Shown: positions 17,400-26,163 of the stretch, piece by piece
Numbering within the stretch: the first letter of the stretch is position 1
Layout of the letters: every line of letters starts with the position of its first letter
Assembly: GCA_046297935.1 (NCBI GenBank)
Contig: JBKBHA010000013.1
Span: 1-64,000, forward strand
Length of the DNA stretch: 64,000 nucleotides
Source: CAYMZZ01 sp046297935
GTDB lineage: Bacteria > Bacteroidota > Bacteroidia > Chitinophagales > Chitinophagaceae
Direction of reading: 5' to 3'
The notes under the pieces: generated by a model
What the model was told of the DNA's origin: nothing
Seen by the model: the letters and a program-made list of their open reading frames with translations, nothing else
Database searches by the model: none
Made by a program: the position numbers and the translations under genes

Positions 17400-18599
17400 A
17401 TGTTTTTTCTTTTCGGTACTAAAAGTGTGGTTCTGCTGATTCTGGCTGGCCTTTTACTATTCTGCTTCTTATTGGTGTTAGTCCGTTTCTTCAAAGACGG
17501 GTACCGTGCGGATTTATTTCTGGGCATCCTGCTGCTGGCAGCATTAGGGCAATTGTTGCCATTCCTCCTTGGTTACGCCGGCTGGTACAGCCGCGAACCG
17601 TTTCGGAGCTGGTTGTTTTACTGGCCACTACAGCAGCTACTGCTCATTCCGGTGCTCTTTAATTTTTATCTGCAGTTTGTGTTGTATCCGACAGCCGTAT
17701 TCCGTCGAAAATATCTTCTTCATTTTCTTCCTGCGCTGATCTATAATATTTATGTCCTTGTTCCTGCCTTCCTTGAAATTGGAGGTGCCGATACAGGCTT
17801 TTATCAAAATCAACGCGATCCGGATTTTGATCAATGGTACCAATTGCTGGGCTTTTTATGTTTTCTGGGTTATCTGATCGCAAGTCTTGCACGATATGCG
17901 CGTTACAGAAAATGGATTTTTGCCGAAACAAGCTTTGCTGAACAGTTGCAATTAAATTGGATCAGAATCGTCCTTACTCTGTTTATTGTGCTTTGTGCTG
18001 CGAGAGTGCTGTTTTTTATTCTGAATCCGGAATGGGGCGAATTCGGTAAAAAATTCTGGTATTATCTTTCGTCGACCATCTTGTACGTTATTTTAGGCAT
18101 TACGGGTTATTCACATTCCTTATTACGGAAAAGCCTGGAATGGGTTCATTCGCAACTTAAAAGAAGACCTGCGCCATTGCCAGCAATAGTTGAGAGCCTC
18201 AGCGCTCTGGAACCAAAAACTGACCAGAAGATGCTAAGCCTTGAACCAGCTGAACTGGCCGGGTTGAGGCATGAACTGGAAGAGCATTTTGAAAAGAATG
18301 AGCCTTTTCTGGATCCACTGTTAACCCTTAATTCCTGTGCGCGGGAAATAGGCTGGTCACCTAAAAAATTGTCGCAAACCATTAATCAGGGTTATAACCA
18401 GAATTTCAATGACTTCATCAATACTTATCGTTGCAGGTCGGTTATTGATAAACTGAAGAATGGTGAACACAACCTGCATACACTGCTTGGTATTGCCATG
18501 GATGCCGGCTTCAATTCCAAATCAACCTTCAATCGATCTTTTAAAAGGTTAACCGGGCAATCCCCAAGAGAATACATTGATAGTCAATTTAAAAAATGA
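17400..18599 (+). CDS. Membrane-anchored AraC-family regulator
   Basis: A 399-residue protein. Residues 1-240 hold about seven hydrophobic segments, the 7TM-type sensor domain often found in Bacteroidota AraC proteins. A short linker leads to a C-terminal AraC DNA-binding domain with two helix-turn-helix units (AREIGWSPKKLSQTINQG and LLGIAMDAGFNSKSTFNRSF) and the hallmark FKRLTGQSPREY. It should sit in the inner membrane with the DNA-binding domain in the cytosol. The signal and targets are unknown; the serine hydrolase downstream, which starts 65 bp later, is a possible target. Confidence 0.9.
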   Translation: MFFLFGTKSVVLLILAGLLLFCFLLVLVRFFKDGYRADLFLGILLLAALGQLLPFLLGYAGWYSREPFRSWLFYWPLQQLLLIPVLFNFYLQFVLYPTAVFRRKYLLHFLPALIYNIYVLVPAFLEIGGADTGFYQNQRDPDFDQWYQLLGFLCFLGYLIASLARYARYRKWIFAETSFAEQLQLNWIRIVLTLFIVLCAARVLFFILNPEWGEFGKKFWYYLSSTILYVILGITGYSHSLLRKSLEWVHSQLKRRPAPLPAIVESLSALEPKTDQKMLSLEPAELAGLRHELEEHFEKNEPFLDPLLTLNSCAREIGWSPKKLSQTINQGYNQNFNDFINTYRCRSVIDKLKNGEHNLHTLLGIAMDAGFNSKSTFNRSFKRLTGQSPREYIDSQFKK

Positions 18600-18663
18600 A
18601 GTGTCAAATCACGATTTGGAGCGACCAGGCAATCAAAATGCGTCAGTTTTGTTGAAAAAAAAG

Positions 18664-20316
18664 ATGTTTCGATTCGCCTTCGCCCTCATTGCCTTTTCGT
18701 TTTGCCGGACCCTTGAAGCCCGGCAATCGGCTTACCCTCCCTCCCTCCAGGTCCGCATCGACTCAGCTTTGCGGATGGATTTATCAGAAGGTTCCCCGGG
18801 TCTTGCCATGGGCATCGTAGAAAGCGGCAAGATCCGTTACGAAAAATACGCCGGCCTCGCCAATCTCGCCGACAGTCTGCCAATAGATGTTAACACGCGT
18901 TTTAATATTGCCTCCAACGGAAAACAGTTTACAGCGCTTGCTGTTTTGCTGCTATGCCATGAAAAGAAGATTTCGCTCGACACCGACTTCCGGAACTACC
19001 TCCCGGGAATGCTAAGCAATATTCCGCAGCGAATAAGCATCCTTCATTTGCTGACCCATCAAAGCGGCATCCGGGACTTTTATGAACTATTGTCCTTACA
19101 AGGCATTACCTGGTGGAAACGAACGATGAACAATTTCGACATCCTGAAGATGCTTCAGCAACTGCGGGACCTGAACTTCCTGCCGGGAACTCAATACATG
19201 TATAGCAATTCCAACTATGTATTGCTGGCTGAACTGGTACAGGTGTGGAGCGGAAAAAGTTTTTCAGACTACACGGGAGAAATGTTCCGGCGCCTCGGTA
19301 TGAACCAGACGTCTTTTGAGGCTGATTTCACGAAAATTCCCGGCAGGATCGCGAGGCCCTATTTCAATTTCAGCAGTTGGAGCAGTTATGACTGGATATG
19401 GAATGGCGTAGGCGATGGCAATATTTTTTCAACGTTGCCCGATCAACTCCGATGGGAGCAGATTGTACAGACTGGTAAATGCACGGGCTTCCCCTCGAAA
19501 CTGATCAGGCAAACTCAACAACTATTCGCCAACGCGAATCTGAACAACTACGGTGCCGGCGTTGAATACATGGTGCGCCAGGGGCAAACCATTCTCTTCC
19601 ACAACGGAGCCACGGGAGCCTGGAAAGCGGCTTTTGTTCGGATACCTTCCATTAAATGGAGTGTTGTTGTTCTCACCAACAGCGGCAGAACCGTTCCATG
19701 GTTGCAGGCAAACCTGGTAGCAGATATGGTATTTGCCAGAAGCGCGGACGCGCAACCAACTGTTGAGATTGATGCAGAAGCACCCGTTTTGCCTTTAGCC
19801 GACCTCACAGGCATTTACACAAATGGCCAGAACTTTTATTTTCAAATACTGGCAAAAGACGAAAAAATGGTGCTGCGGCGTTCGGGGCGAAATGATGTGG
19901 AATTAAAGCGCGAGGGGGGAAACCTGTTCTCCCAAACCACCGATCCTGACTTTAAACAGTACTTTCAAAAAAATACCGATGGCCTGCTGTCGGTTACCGC
20001 AAGCCACCCCAGCCACGCTCCTTATACACTTTGGTATGTTCCGGCATTGAAGGCCGATTCCATCAGGCAACTGCCCATCGGCAGGTTCACCAACCTTGAA
20101 ACCCAGGTACAAATTGAAACCATTCGCGAAAATGGCCTTTATCAACTGATCCTAAACAACGACAGCATACCGGCTATTGCGTTGACCGGAAACAGGTTGC
20201 TGACCAGCTCATTCCTGATAACCGTAACAACCGATTCAACCGGTAACCCAATCTTGTTGTATGACGGTGAAAGGGTAAAACGACTCAGCTTTGTTGGTAT
20301 TCGCCAAAACCCTTAG
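18664..20316 (+). CDS. Serine hydrolase, beta-lactamase/PBP-like
   Basis: A 550-residue exported protein. The ATG at 18664 (MFRFAFALIAFSFCRTLEA) starts a signal peptide; longer in-frame starts reach back into the regulator gene. Motifs of the class-C beta-lactamase/DD-peptidase fold are present: SNGK as the SxxK nucleophile motif in FNIASNGKQFTALAV, YSN as the second motif in QYMYSNSNYVLLAE, and a HNGATGAWKAAF segment at the third motif. A C-terminal beta-rich domain of about 190 residues follows. Probably a periplasmic peptidase or esterase; a role in antibiotic resistance cannot be claimed. Confidence 0.85.
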   Translation: MFRFAFALIAFSFCRTLEARQSAYPPSLQVRIDSALRMDLSEGSPGLAMGIVESGKIRYEKYAGLANLADSLPIDVNTRFNIASNGKQFTALAVLLLCHEKKISLDTDFRNYLPGMLSNIPQRISILHLLTHQSGIRDFYELLSLQGITWWKRTMNNFDILKMLQQLRDLNFLPGTQYMYSNSNYVLLAELVQVWSGKSFSDYTGEMFRRLGMNQTSFEADFTKIPGRIARPYFNFSSWSSYDWIWNGVGDGNIFSTLPDQLRWEQIVQTGKCTGFPSKLIRQTQQLFANANLNNYGAGVEYMVRQGQTILFHNGATGAWKAAFVRIPSIKWSVVVLTNSGRTVPWLQANLVADMVFARSADAQPTVEIDAEAPVLPLADLTGIYTNGQNFYFQILAKDEKMVLRRSGRNDVELKREGGNLFSQTTDPDFKQYFQKNTDGLLSVTASHPSHAPYTLWYVPALKADSIRQLPIGRFTNLETQVQIETIRENGLYQLILNNDSIPAIALTGNRLLTSSFLITVTTDSTGNPILLYDGERVKRLSFVGIRQNP

Positions 20317-20359
20317 GTTGCCTGTCTCACTCCAACAGCATTTATTTAATGAAGCGCTG

Positions 20360-20367
20360 TAACTTTA
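20360..20367 (+). promoter_or_regulatory. -7 box TAACTTTA
   Basis: One base from TAnnTTTG, 18 bp before the ATG at 20386. Confidence 0.4.
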
Positions 20368-20385
20368 AATTTAAATCTTCTGGCT

Positions 20386-20850
20386 ATGCTAAAACCAATT
20401 AGCTTTTTCATTGGCAGCTACCTGCTGGCCTCCCTGGCCACTGCCCCCTCTACAGATTCTTTTAGCTGGCTCACAGGCCGCTGGAAGCTTGCGAACAGCA
20501 AGGTCAGCGCATTTGAAGAATGGCATGTTGCCAACGACAGCACATTAATGGGCCGCAGCTACCGGATTCCTGATGGCGGCGACACGGTGCTACAGGAAAC
20601 AATAGAACTGGCCTTTCGGGGTGGCCGCTGGTACTATATTCCAACCGCCGTAGGCCAGAACAACGACCAACCAGTGTCCTTTCCCGTCATTTTCCTTAGG
20701 GGCACCGAGTTCATTGCAGAAAACCCCGATCATGATTTCCCCCAGCGAATAAGCTACCGGCTGGTTAATGGCATGCTGCTGGCGAGCATTGAGGGACGGG
20801 TAAACGGCGGCTTCCGAAAAGCCAATTTTGATTTCAGTGCCGAAAAATGA
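20386..20850 (+). CDS. DUF6265-like secreted protein
   Basis: A 154-residue protein with a signal peptide (MLKPISFFIGSYLLASLATA). The body matches DUF6265: FSWLTGRWKL, a FEEWHVANDSTLMGRSYRI stretch, YYIPTAVGQNNDQPVSF and ENPDHDFPQRISYR. It looks like a lipocalin-type small barrel, but the role is unknown. The last 16 codons lie just upstream of the next gene, whose promoter box overlaps the end region. Confidence 0.75.
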   Translation: MLKPISFFIGSYLLASLATAPSTDSFSWLTGRWKLANSKVSAFEEWHVANDSTLMGRSYRIPDGGDTVLQETIELAFRGGRWYYIPTAVGQNNDQPVSFPVIFLRGTEFIAENPDHDFPQRISYRLVNGMLLASIEGRVNGGFRKANFDFSAEK

Positions 20851-20857
20851 TTCGGCG

Positions 20858-20865
20858 TATCTTTG
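20858..20865 (+). promoter_or_regulatory. -7 box TATCTTTG, 4 bp from ATG
   Basis: A perfect Bacteroidota -7 box with only 4 bp between it and the ATG at 20870. The transcript would start at or almost at the start codon, so translation is probably leaderless or nearly so. Confidence 0.55.
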
Positions 20866-20869
20866 CCAA

Positions 20870-21847
20870 ATGCTGAAAGTTGCTGTATTTGGCGTGGGCC
20901 ATCTGGGAAAATTTCATCTGAATAACTGGAAGGAAATTCAGGGTATTGAGCTGGTGGGATTTTATGATCCCGACGATGCCACGGCTTTGGATGTAGCAGA
21001 GCGGTATCAGCTAACAAGGTATACAGATCCGGACCAGCTGATCGACGCGGCTGACGTAGTTGACATTGTAACACCTACTCCTTACCACTTTCAATGCTGC
21101 GAAAAGGCCATCAAAAAAGGCCGACACGTGTTTGTAGAAAAACCGTTGGCACATACCATGGAGGAAGCCCGGCAGATCGTAAAACTGGTCGGAGAATCGG
21201 GCGTAAAATTTCAGGTGGGACATGTAGAACGATTTAACCCCGCCTTTCTGGCGCTGAAAGACGCCGAACTGCGTCCACTCTTTATAGAAGTACATCGCCT
21301 GGCACAATTTAACCCGCGTGGCACGGAGGTAAGTGTTATTCTTGATCTGATGATTCACGATATTGATATTGTGCTGAGCATTGTGCGGAGCGACGTAAAA
21401 ACCATTTCGGCCAGTGGTGTGGGTGTGTTAACAGAAACACCTGATATCGCCAACGTTCGAATCGAATTCAACAACGGTTGCGTAGCTAACCTCACGAGCA
21501 GCCGCATTTCAATGAAGAAAATGCGGAAAATTCGGCTCTTTCAAAAAGACGCCTACATCGGCATCGATTTTCTGGAGAAGAAAACAGAGATCATCAAGTT
21601 GAAAGAACCAAACGATGAAAATGTATTTGCATTCGATATTTCAACCAACAACGGCACCAAAACAATTGCCGTAGCTAATCCTCCCGTTCCGGAAGTAAAT
21701 GCCATCAAAGAAGAGCTGAAAGCTTTCCGCGATTCCATCCTGAATAATACCCGTACGGTGGTGTCGGAGCACGACGGGTTGCTGGCCATGGATGTTGCTC
21801 ATCAGATCCTGAAAAAAATCGGAAACCAGGTGATAGCGCACGGATGA
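20870..21847 (+). CDS. Gfo/Idh/MocA family oxidoreductase
   Basis: A 325-residue cytosolic NAD(P)-dependent enzyme. The start at 20870 gives MLKVAVFGVGHLGKFHLNNW, with the Rossmann GxGxxG as GVGHLG. EKPLAHTMEEAR holds the conserved EKP motif, and a C-terminal alpha/beta domain carries FQVGHVERFNPAF and LDLMIHDIDIVLSI, where the HD residues fit catalysis. The family oxidises or reduces sugars and related compounds. Its stop overlaps the ATG of a sugar-phosphate transferase (ATGA), which suggests a role in making the nucleotide sugar or glycan used by that enzyme; substrate unproven. Confidence 0.9.
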   Translation: MLKVAVFGVGHLGKFHLNNWKEIQGIELVGFYDPDDATALDVAERYQLTRYTDPDQLIDAADVVDIVTPTPYHFQCCEKAIKKGRHVFVEKPLAHTMEEARQIVKLVGESGVKFQVGHVERFNPAFLALKDAELRPLFIEVHRLAQFNPRGTEVSVILDLMIHDIDIVLSIVRSDVKTISASGVGVLTETPDIANVRIEFNNGCVANLTSSRISMKKMRKIRLFQKDAYIGIDFLEKKTEIIKLKEPNDENVFAFDISTNNGTKTIAVANPPVPEVNAIKEELKAFRDSILNNTRTVVSEHDGLLAMDVAHQILKKIGNQVIAHG

Positions 21848-23229
21848 AGCAGCGTTCCCATATTGCCACAGGCTGGTATGTTGCCATCGACTTTGTGACG
21901 GCCGTTTTTTCCTGGTGGCTCCTTTGCCAGCTTAGAATTTACTGGGTAGGCGATTCATCTGCCAACCCCATTTGTAAGCCACTGGAAATATTCTTTGCCA
22001 TACCGTTGGCCTGGCTGATCCTTTATGGCCTGGTGGGCACCTACCATTCGCTTTATAAAAAATCGCGTCTGGCAGAACTTTTTCGCACATTTGCCTGCGC
22101 CATTATCGGGTATACTGTATTATCTATCGTAATCCTGTTGCGCGACACCGACCAGGGCACGCCCTATTATATCAAAGTGGCGGCTATTGGTGCAGGCATC
22201 CATTTTGCCATCAGCTTTGGTGCGCGCTGGTTGCTGTTGAACACGGTGAAGTGGCAGTTACTGAGTGGAAAAGTGAAATTTCCCACATTGCTGATCGCGC
22301 CAGCAGGTTATGCTGCTCAAATCAGGCAGCAAACCAGTCGTTCGCTACTCGACGGCGGATACACATATATTGGCTTTCTTTCTCAGGAGCCTTCCGAAAG
22401 CCCCGACCGACTCGGATCCCTCGACAAGTTGGAATCGATTATAGATCGTGAAAAAATATCCCTGGTCGTACTGGCGCTGCCACGGGAGTCGGCAGTACTC
22501 ACTGAGAATTTGCTAAACCGCCTTGCCGACAAAGACGTGGAAATTAAACTGGTGCCCGATACACTCGATATCCTGGCAGGTTCAGTTAAAACTATCAATG
22601 TACTGGGCGCGCCTTTGATCAATTTTCGGAATCAGCTTATACCTGAATGGCAGGAGCCCATCAAAAGGCTGCTGGATGTGGTAGTGTCGTTAACCGGGTT
22701 GATCGTGCTGAGCCCGCTATTGCTGTATGTAATGATCAGGGTACGGTTTTCTTCGCCAGGCCCCATTTTTTATTCTCAGGAGAGAATCGGATTTAAAGGA
22801 AAACCCTTCCGGCTTTACAAATTTCGTTCAATGGTTCACCCCGCTGAGCCAGGAGGGCCGGCGTTGTCGTCTGACAACGATCCACGCGTGACCCGCTGGG
22901 GGCGTATAATGCGAAAATGGCGGCTCGATGAGCTGCCCCAACTCTGGAATATCTTAATTGGCGAAATGAGCCTGGTTGGTCCACGCCCCGAACGACGGTT
23001 TTACATTGATCAGATCATCGCAAGATTTCCACACTACAAATACCTGCTGAAAGTAAAACCAGGCTTAACAAGCTGGGGGATGGTACAGTTTGGCTACGCC
23101 GAAAATGTGGATGATATGATCGAACGAAGCCGCTTCGACCTCGTGTATATAGAAAACATCTCGCTGGCGCTGGATTTCAAAATCATGCTGCACACTTTGC
23201 GCATCATCTGGAAAGGCAAAGGGAAGTAG
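21844..23229 (+). CDS. Polyprenyl-phosphate sugar-1-P transferase
   Basis: A 461-residue inner-membrane protein of the PNPT/WbaP-type family. The N-terminal half has four membrane segments and then a CoA-binding-like domain (about residues 120-250). A further membrane helix near 270 leads into the bacterial sugar transferase domain with PIFYSQERIGFKGKPFRLYKFRSM, RKWRLDELPQLWNILIGEMS and LVGPRPERRFY. It should transfer a sugar phosphate from a nucleotide sugar to undecaprenyl phosphate as the first step of a surface glycan. Only one oxidoreductase is coupled to it here; no other glycan genes follow, so the locus is incomplete or scattered. Confidence 0.92.
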   Translation: MKQRSHIATGWYVAIDFVTAVFSWWLLCQLRIYWVGDSSANPICKPLEIFFAIPLAWLILYGLVGTYHSLYKKSRLAELFRTFACAIIGYTVLSIVILLRDTDQGTPYYIKVAAIGAGIHFAISFGARWLLLNTVKWQLLSGKVKFPTLLIAPAGYAAQIRQQTSRSLLDGGYTYIGFLSQEPSESPDRLGSLDKLESIIDREKISLVVLALPRESAVLTENLLNRLADKDVEIKLVPDTLDILAGSVKTINVLGAPLINFRNQLIPEWQEPIKRLLDVVVSLTGLIVLSPLLLYVMIRVRFSSPGPIFYSQERIGFKGKPFRLYKFRSMVHPAEPGGPALSSDNDPRVTRWGRIMRKWRLDELPQLWNILIGEMSLVGPRPERRFYIDQIIARFPHYKYLLKVKPGLTSWGMVQFGYAENVDDMIERSRFDLVYIENISLALDFKIMLHTLRIIWKGKGK

Positions 23230-23241
23230 CCCCAAAATGGG

Positions 23242-23273
23242 CTTGACGATGCGGTTTTTGCAGGCTATTTTTG
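23242..23273 (+). promoter_or_regulatory. Promoter TTG-N21-TATTTTTG
   Basis: TTG (23242-23244) and TATTTTTG (23266-23273) stand 21 bp apart, the normal Bacteroidota spacing. The -7 box ends 4 bp before the ATG at 23278, so the transcript is almost leaderless. Confidence 0.55.
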
Positions 23274-23277
23274 ATAA

Positions 23278-26163
23278 ATGTTCCTATTGAAAAAAGTCAA
23301 CTATTTCCTGTTGTTGGCCTTGCTGTATGCGGGGCAAACGGCCTCGGCCCGGCAGCATCCCTACTGGCAACAACAGGTCGACTACCGGATCGAAGTAAGT
23401 CTTAACGACCAGCAACACAGCCTCGACGGGAACATCGAGATCATTTACAGGAACCAGTCTCCCGACACGCTGACCTATATCTGGTTTCACCTTTGGCCCA
23501 ATGCCTATAAAAATGATAGAACGGCTTTTAGCGATCAATTGCTGGAAAACGGAAATACCAGTTTTTATTTTTCTGATGAAGATGCCAGAGGTTATATCAA
23601 TCGACTCAATTTTCAGGTCGATGGTATAACTGCCGAACTGGAGGACCACCCTACCCATATCGATATCGCCAGATTGATTCTGCCTAAACCCCTATTGCCC
23701 GGCGCAACCGTGAATATCCAAAGCAACTTTCATGTGCAATTGCCAGAAATATTTTCCCGGTCTGGACATAGAGGACAACACTATCAGGTTGCGCAGTGGT
23801 ACCCCAAACCGGCTGTTTATGACCAGCAGGGATGGCACCCGTTTCCCTATCTCGATCAGGGAGAATTTTATGGCGAGTTTGGCAGCTTTGATGTAAACAT
23901 CACCGTGCCGGCCAACTATGTGGTAGCTGCACCCGGCACACTGCATAACGCCGATGAAAAAAAATGGCTGGAATCGCGTGTCAATTACGCGTTCGAGCCA
24001 TTGAAAAAAAGAGTAAAGACAAAGGGCGGAAGCTATAAGACAATTACTGAAGAATTTCCTGCAACTGAAACCAGGACCAAGACCTTGCATTATACGCTGG
24101 AACAGGCACACGATTTTGCCTGGTTTGCCGATAAGCGTTTTGCTGTACAAAAGGGAGAAGCAAGGCTGCAATCAGGAAAAACGGTGGAGATAAGCTCTTA
24201 TTTTATCAAAGATCAGGAGGAGTGGAAAGAAACGGTCGATTATGCTTCCAAAGCTATTATACAACGATCGGCCTGGATTGGCGATTATCCTTATGCCTCC
24301 TTCTCCATAGTCCAGTCCGACTCACCAACTGGCGGCGGAATGGAATACCCGGGTATTACCCTCATTTCATCGGGTCTCGAAAGCAAATTGTTGGAATATA
24401 CCATCGCACATGAAGCGGGGCACAATTGGTTTCAGGCTGCCCTGGGCAGCAATGAAATATCCACGCCCTGGCTGGATGAGGGCATCAACAGTTATTACGA
24501 TAACAGGTATAGTCATCAGATCGACAGCGTGGGCGAACTCGACATTTTCTCCACCCGTATACGCATCCAACATGCCACAGAACTTTTGGTAGAGAATGCC
24601 GAGCAGAGTGGTACGGCTCAGGCGATGGGCCTGAGCGGTGAACAGTACTCGCAGCTCAATTACAATTTGATGGTGTATACCAAAACAGCTCAATGGTTGA
24701 AATCAATTGAGGATAGTATTGGCAAAAACAACTTTGACCTGGCCATGCAGTTGTATTATGACCGATGGAAGTTCAGGCACCCCACCGAAAACGACTTTCG
24801 GCAGGTACTGGAGGAAGTAAGCGGCCAGTCGTTGAAAACAGTCTTTTCGAAGCTGCAGGATCCAAATGCCAGCTTTTTTCGGAAGCGAAAAGGCTTCAGG
24901 ATTGCCTTCCCGTTCAGCGGCAGCAATCTGAAGGAAACGCTGCAGGGAAAAAGCCTGCATACGCTGCTGGTCAGCCCTGCTGTTGGCTACAACATGTACA
25001 ACGGCTTCATGGTTGGAGGTCTGTTAAGCAATATTACGCTGCCGGTACCAAAGCTTCAGTATCTGTTTGCGCCCATGTATGCCACTCGATCCAAATCTTT
25101 AGCCGGTCTGGCTTTGATCAATTATAGTCACTATCCTAAAAGCGGAATATGGCATCGACTTGACTTTGGAATAAGCGGCAGCCGCTTTCATACCAACCAA
25201 TTCACTGATCCCGAAGGTAAGGACCTGTTTTTTCAGATGTCGAAACTCGTACCCGGACTCCGTGTCACTTTACGCGAAAAATCAGCACGCAGCACACGCG
25301 AGCGTTTCGTTCAATTTAAATCGTATTGGATTAACGAACAAAGTCTTCGCTTCAGTCGGGATACCGTTATAGTTGGCTCCGATACCAGCCTGGTAGACCG
25401 ATACAATAAAGTTGGTGAAGATCGTACCTTGAACCAGTTAAAGTTAGTTTGGCAGGATTTCAGATCTCTCTACCCCTATCGTGCCGAGTTAAAACTGGAG
25501 CAGGGTCGCGACTTCGTTCGTGCGGCATTCACTGGTAACTATTTTTTCAACTATGCCGAACAAGGAGGATTAAACTTCCGGATATTCGCAGGCAAATTTT
25601 TCTATACCAGCGCCAAAACCTTCACCAAACAATTTGAAACCGATCGCTACCATTTGAATATGACGGGTGCAAACGGCTACGAGGACTACACCTATAGCGA
25701 TTATTTTGCAGGACGCAACGAATTCGATGGTTGGGCCAGTCAGCAAATCATGGAACGGGACGGAGGCTTTAAGACCCGTACTGATCTGTTGGCTTCTAAA
25801 GTTGGTCGTAGCGATGATTGGCTGATTGCGCTTAACTTCAGCAGCAGCATTCCTGACCGAATGAATCCCCTAAGTCTGCTTCCTTTCAAAATACCCCTGA
25901 AAGTATTTGCCGACATCGGCACTTATGCCGGTGCATGGGATAGAGACGCTAATACCGACCGTTTTCTCTTTGATGCCGGTCTGCAGTTATCGCTGTTGAA
26001 AGAGACTATTCATATCTATCTGCCACTGCTGTACAGTGCTCCGTTCAAAGAATATATTCAGTCTACCATTCCCAAAAAAGAACGCCTGCTCAAGAAAATT
26101 TCGTTCTCCATCGATCTGTCGAATTTCCAGTTCCGAAAGCTAAACCGCAATCTGGGATTCTGA
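23278..26163 (+). CDS. M1 metallopeptidase with barrel-like C-terminal half
   Basis: A 961-residue exported protein with a signal peptide (MFLLKKVNYFLLLALLYAG). Residues 25-560 are an M1 aminopeptidase: the N-terminal beta domain, the substrate-binding GGGMEYPGITLISSG, then the zinc site HEAGHNWFQAALGSNE with HExxH and the downstream Glu in TPWLDEGINSYYD. The family removes N-terminal residues from peptides. The remaining 400 residues have alternating strands (AAFTGNYFFNYAEQG, FRIFAGKFFYTS, ISFSIDLSNFQFRK), and the chain ends LNRNLGF. That pattern looks like an outer-membrane barrel with a terminal Phe, which would anchor the peptidase at the surface; this is inference. Its stop overlaps the next ATG by one base. 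Confidence 0.88.
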   Translation: MFLLKKVNYFLLLALLYAGQTASARQHPYWQQQVDYRIEVSLNDQQHSLDGNIEIIYRNQSPDTLTYIWFHLWPNAYKNDRTAFSDQLLENGNTSFYFSDEDARGYINRLNFQVDGITAELEDHPTHIDIARLILPKPLLPGATVNIQSNFHVQLPEIFSRSGHRGQHYQVAQWYPKPAVYDQQGWHPFPYLDQGEFYGEFGSFDVNITVPANYVVAAPGTLHNADEKKWLESRVNYAFEPLKKRVKTKGGSYKTITEEFPATETRTKTLHYTLEQAHDFAWFADKRFAVQKGEARLQSGKTVEISSYFIKDQEEWKETVDYASKAIIQRSAWIGDYPYASFSIVQSDSPTGGGMEYPGITLISSGLESKLLEYTIAHEAGHNWFQAALGSNEISTPWLDEGINSYYDNRYSHQIDSVGELDIFSTRIRIQHATELLVENAEQSGTAQAMGLSGEQYSQLNYNLMVYTKTAQWLKSIEDSIGKNNFDLAMQLYYDRWKFRHPTENDFRQVLEEVSGQSLKTVFSKLQDPNASFFRKRKGFRIAFPFSGSNLKETLQGKSLHTLLVSPAVGYNMYNGFMVGGLLSNITLPVPKLQYLFAPMYATRSKSLAGLALINYSHYPKSGIWHRLDFGISGSRFHTNQFTDPEGKDLFFQMSKLVPGLRVTLREKSARSTRERFVQFKSYWINEQSLRFSRDTVIVGSDTSLVDRYNKVGEDRTLNQLKLVWQDFRSLYPYRAELKLEQGRDFVRAAFTGNYFFNYAEQGGLNFRIFAGKFFYTSAKTFTKQFETDRYHLNMTGANGYEDYTYSDYFAGRNEFDGWASQQIMERDGGFKTRTDLLASKVGRSDDWLIALNFSSSIPDRMNPLSLLPFKIPLKVFADIGTYAGAWDRDANTDRFLFDAGLQLSLLKETIHIYLPLLYSAPFKEYIQSTIPKKERLLKKISFSIDLSNFQFRKLNRNLGF

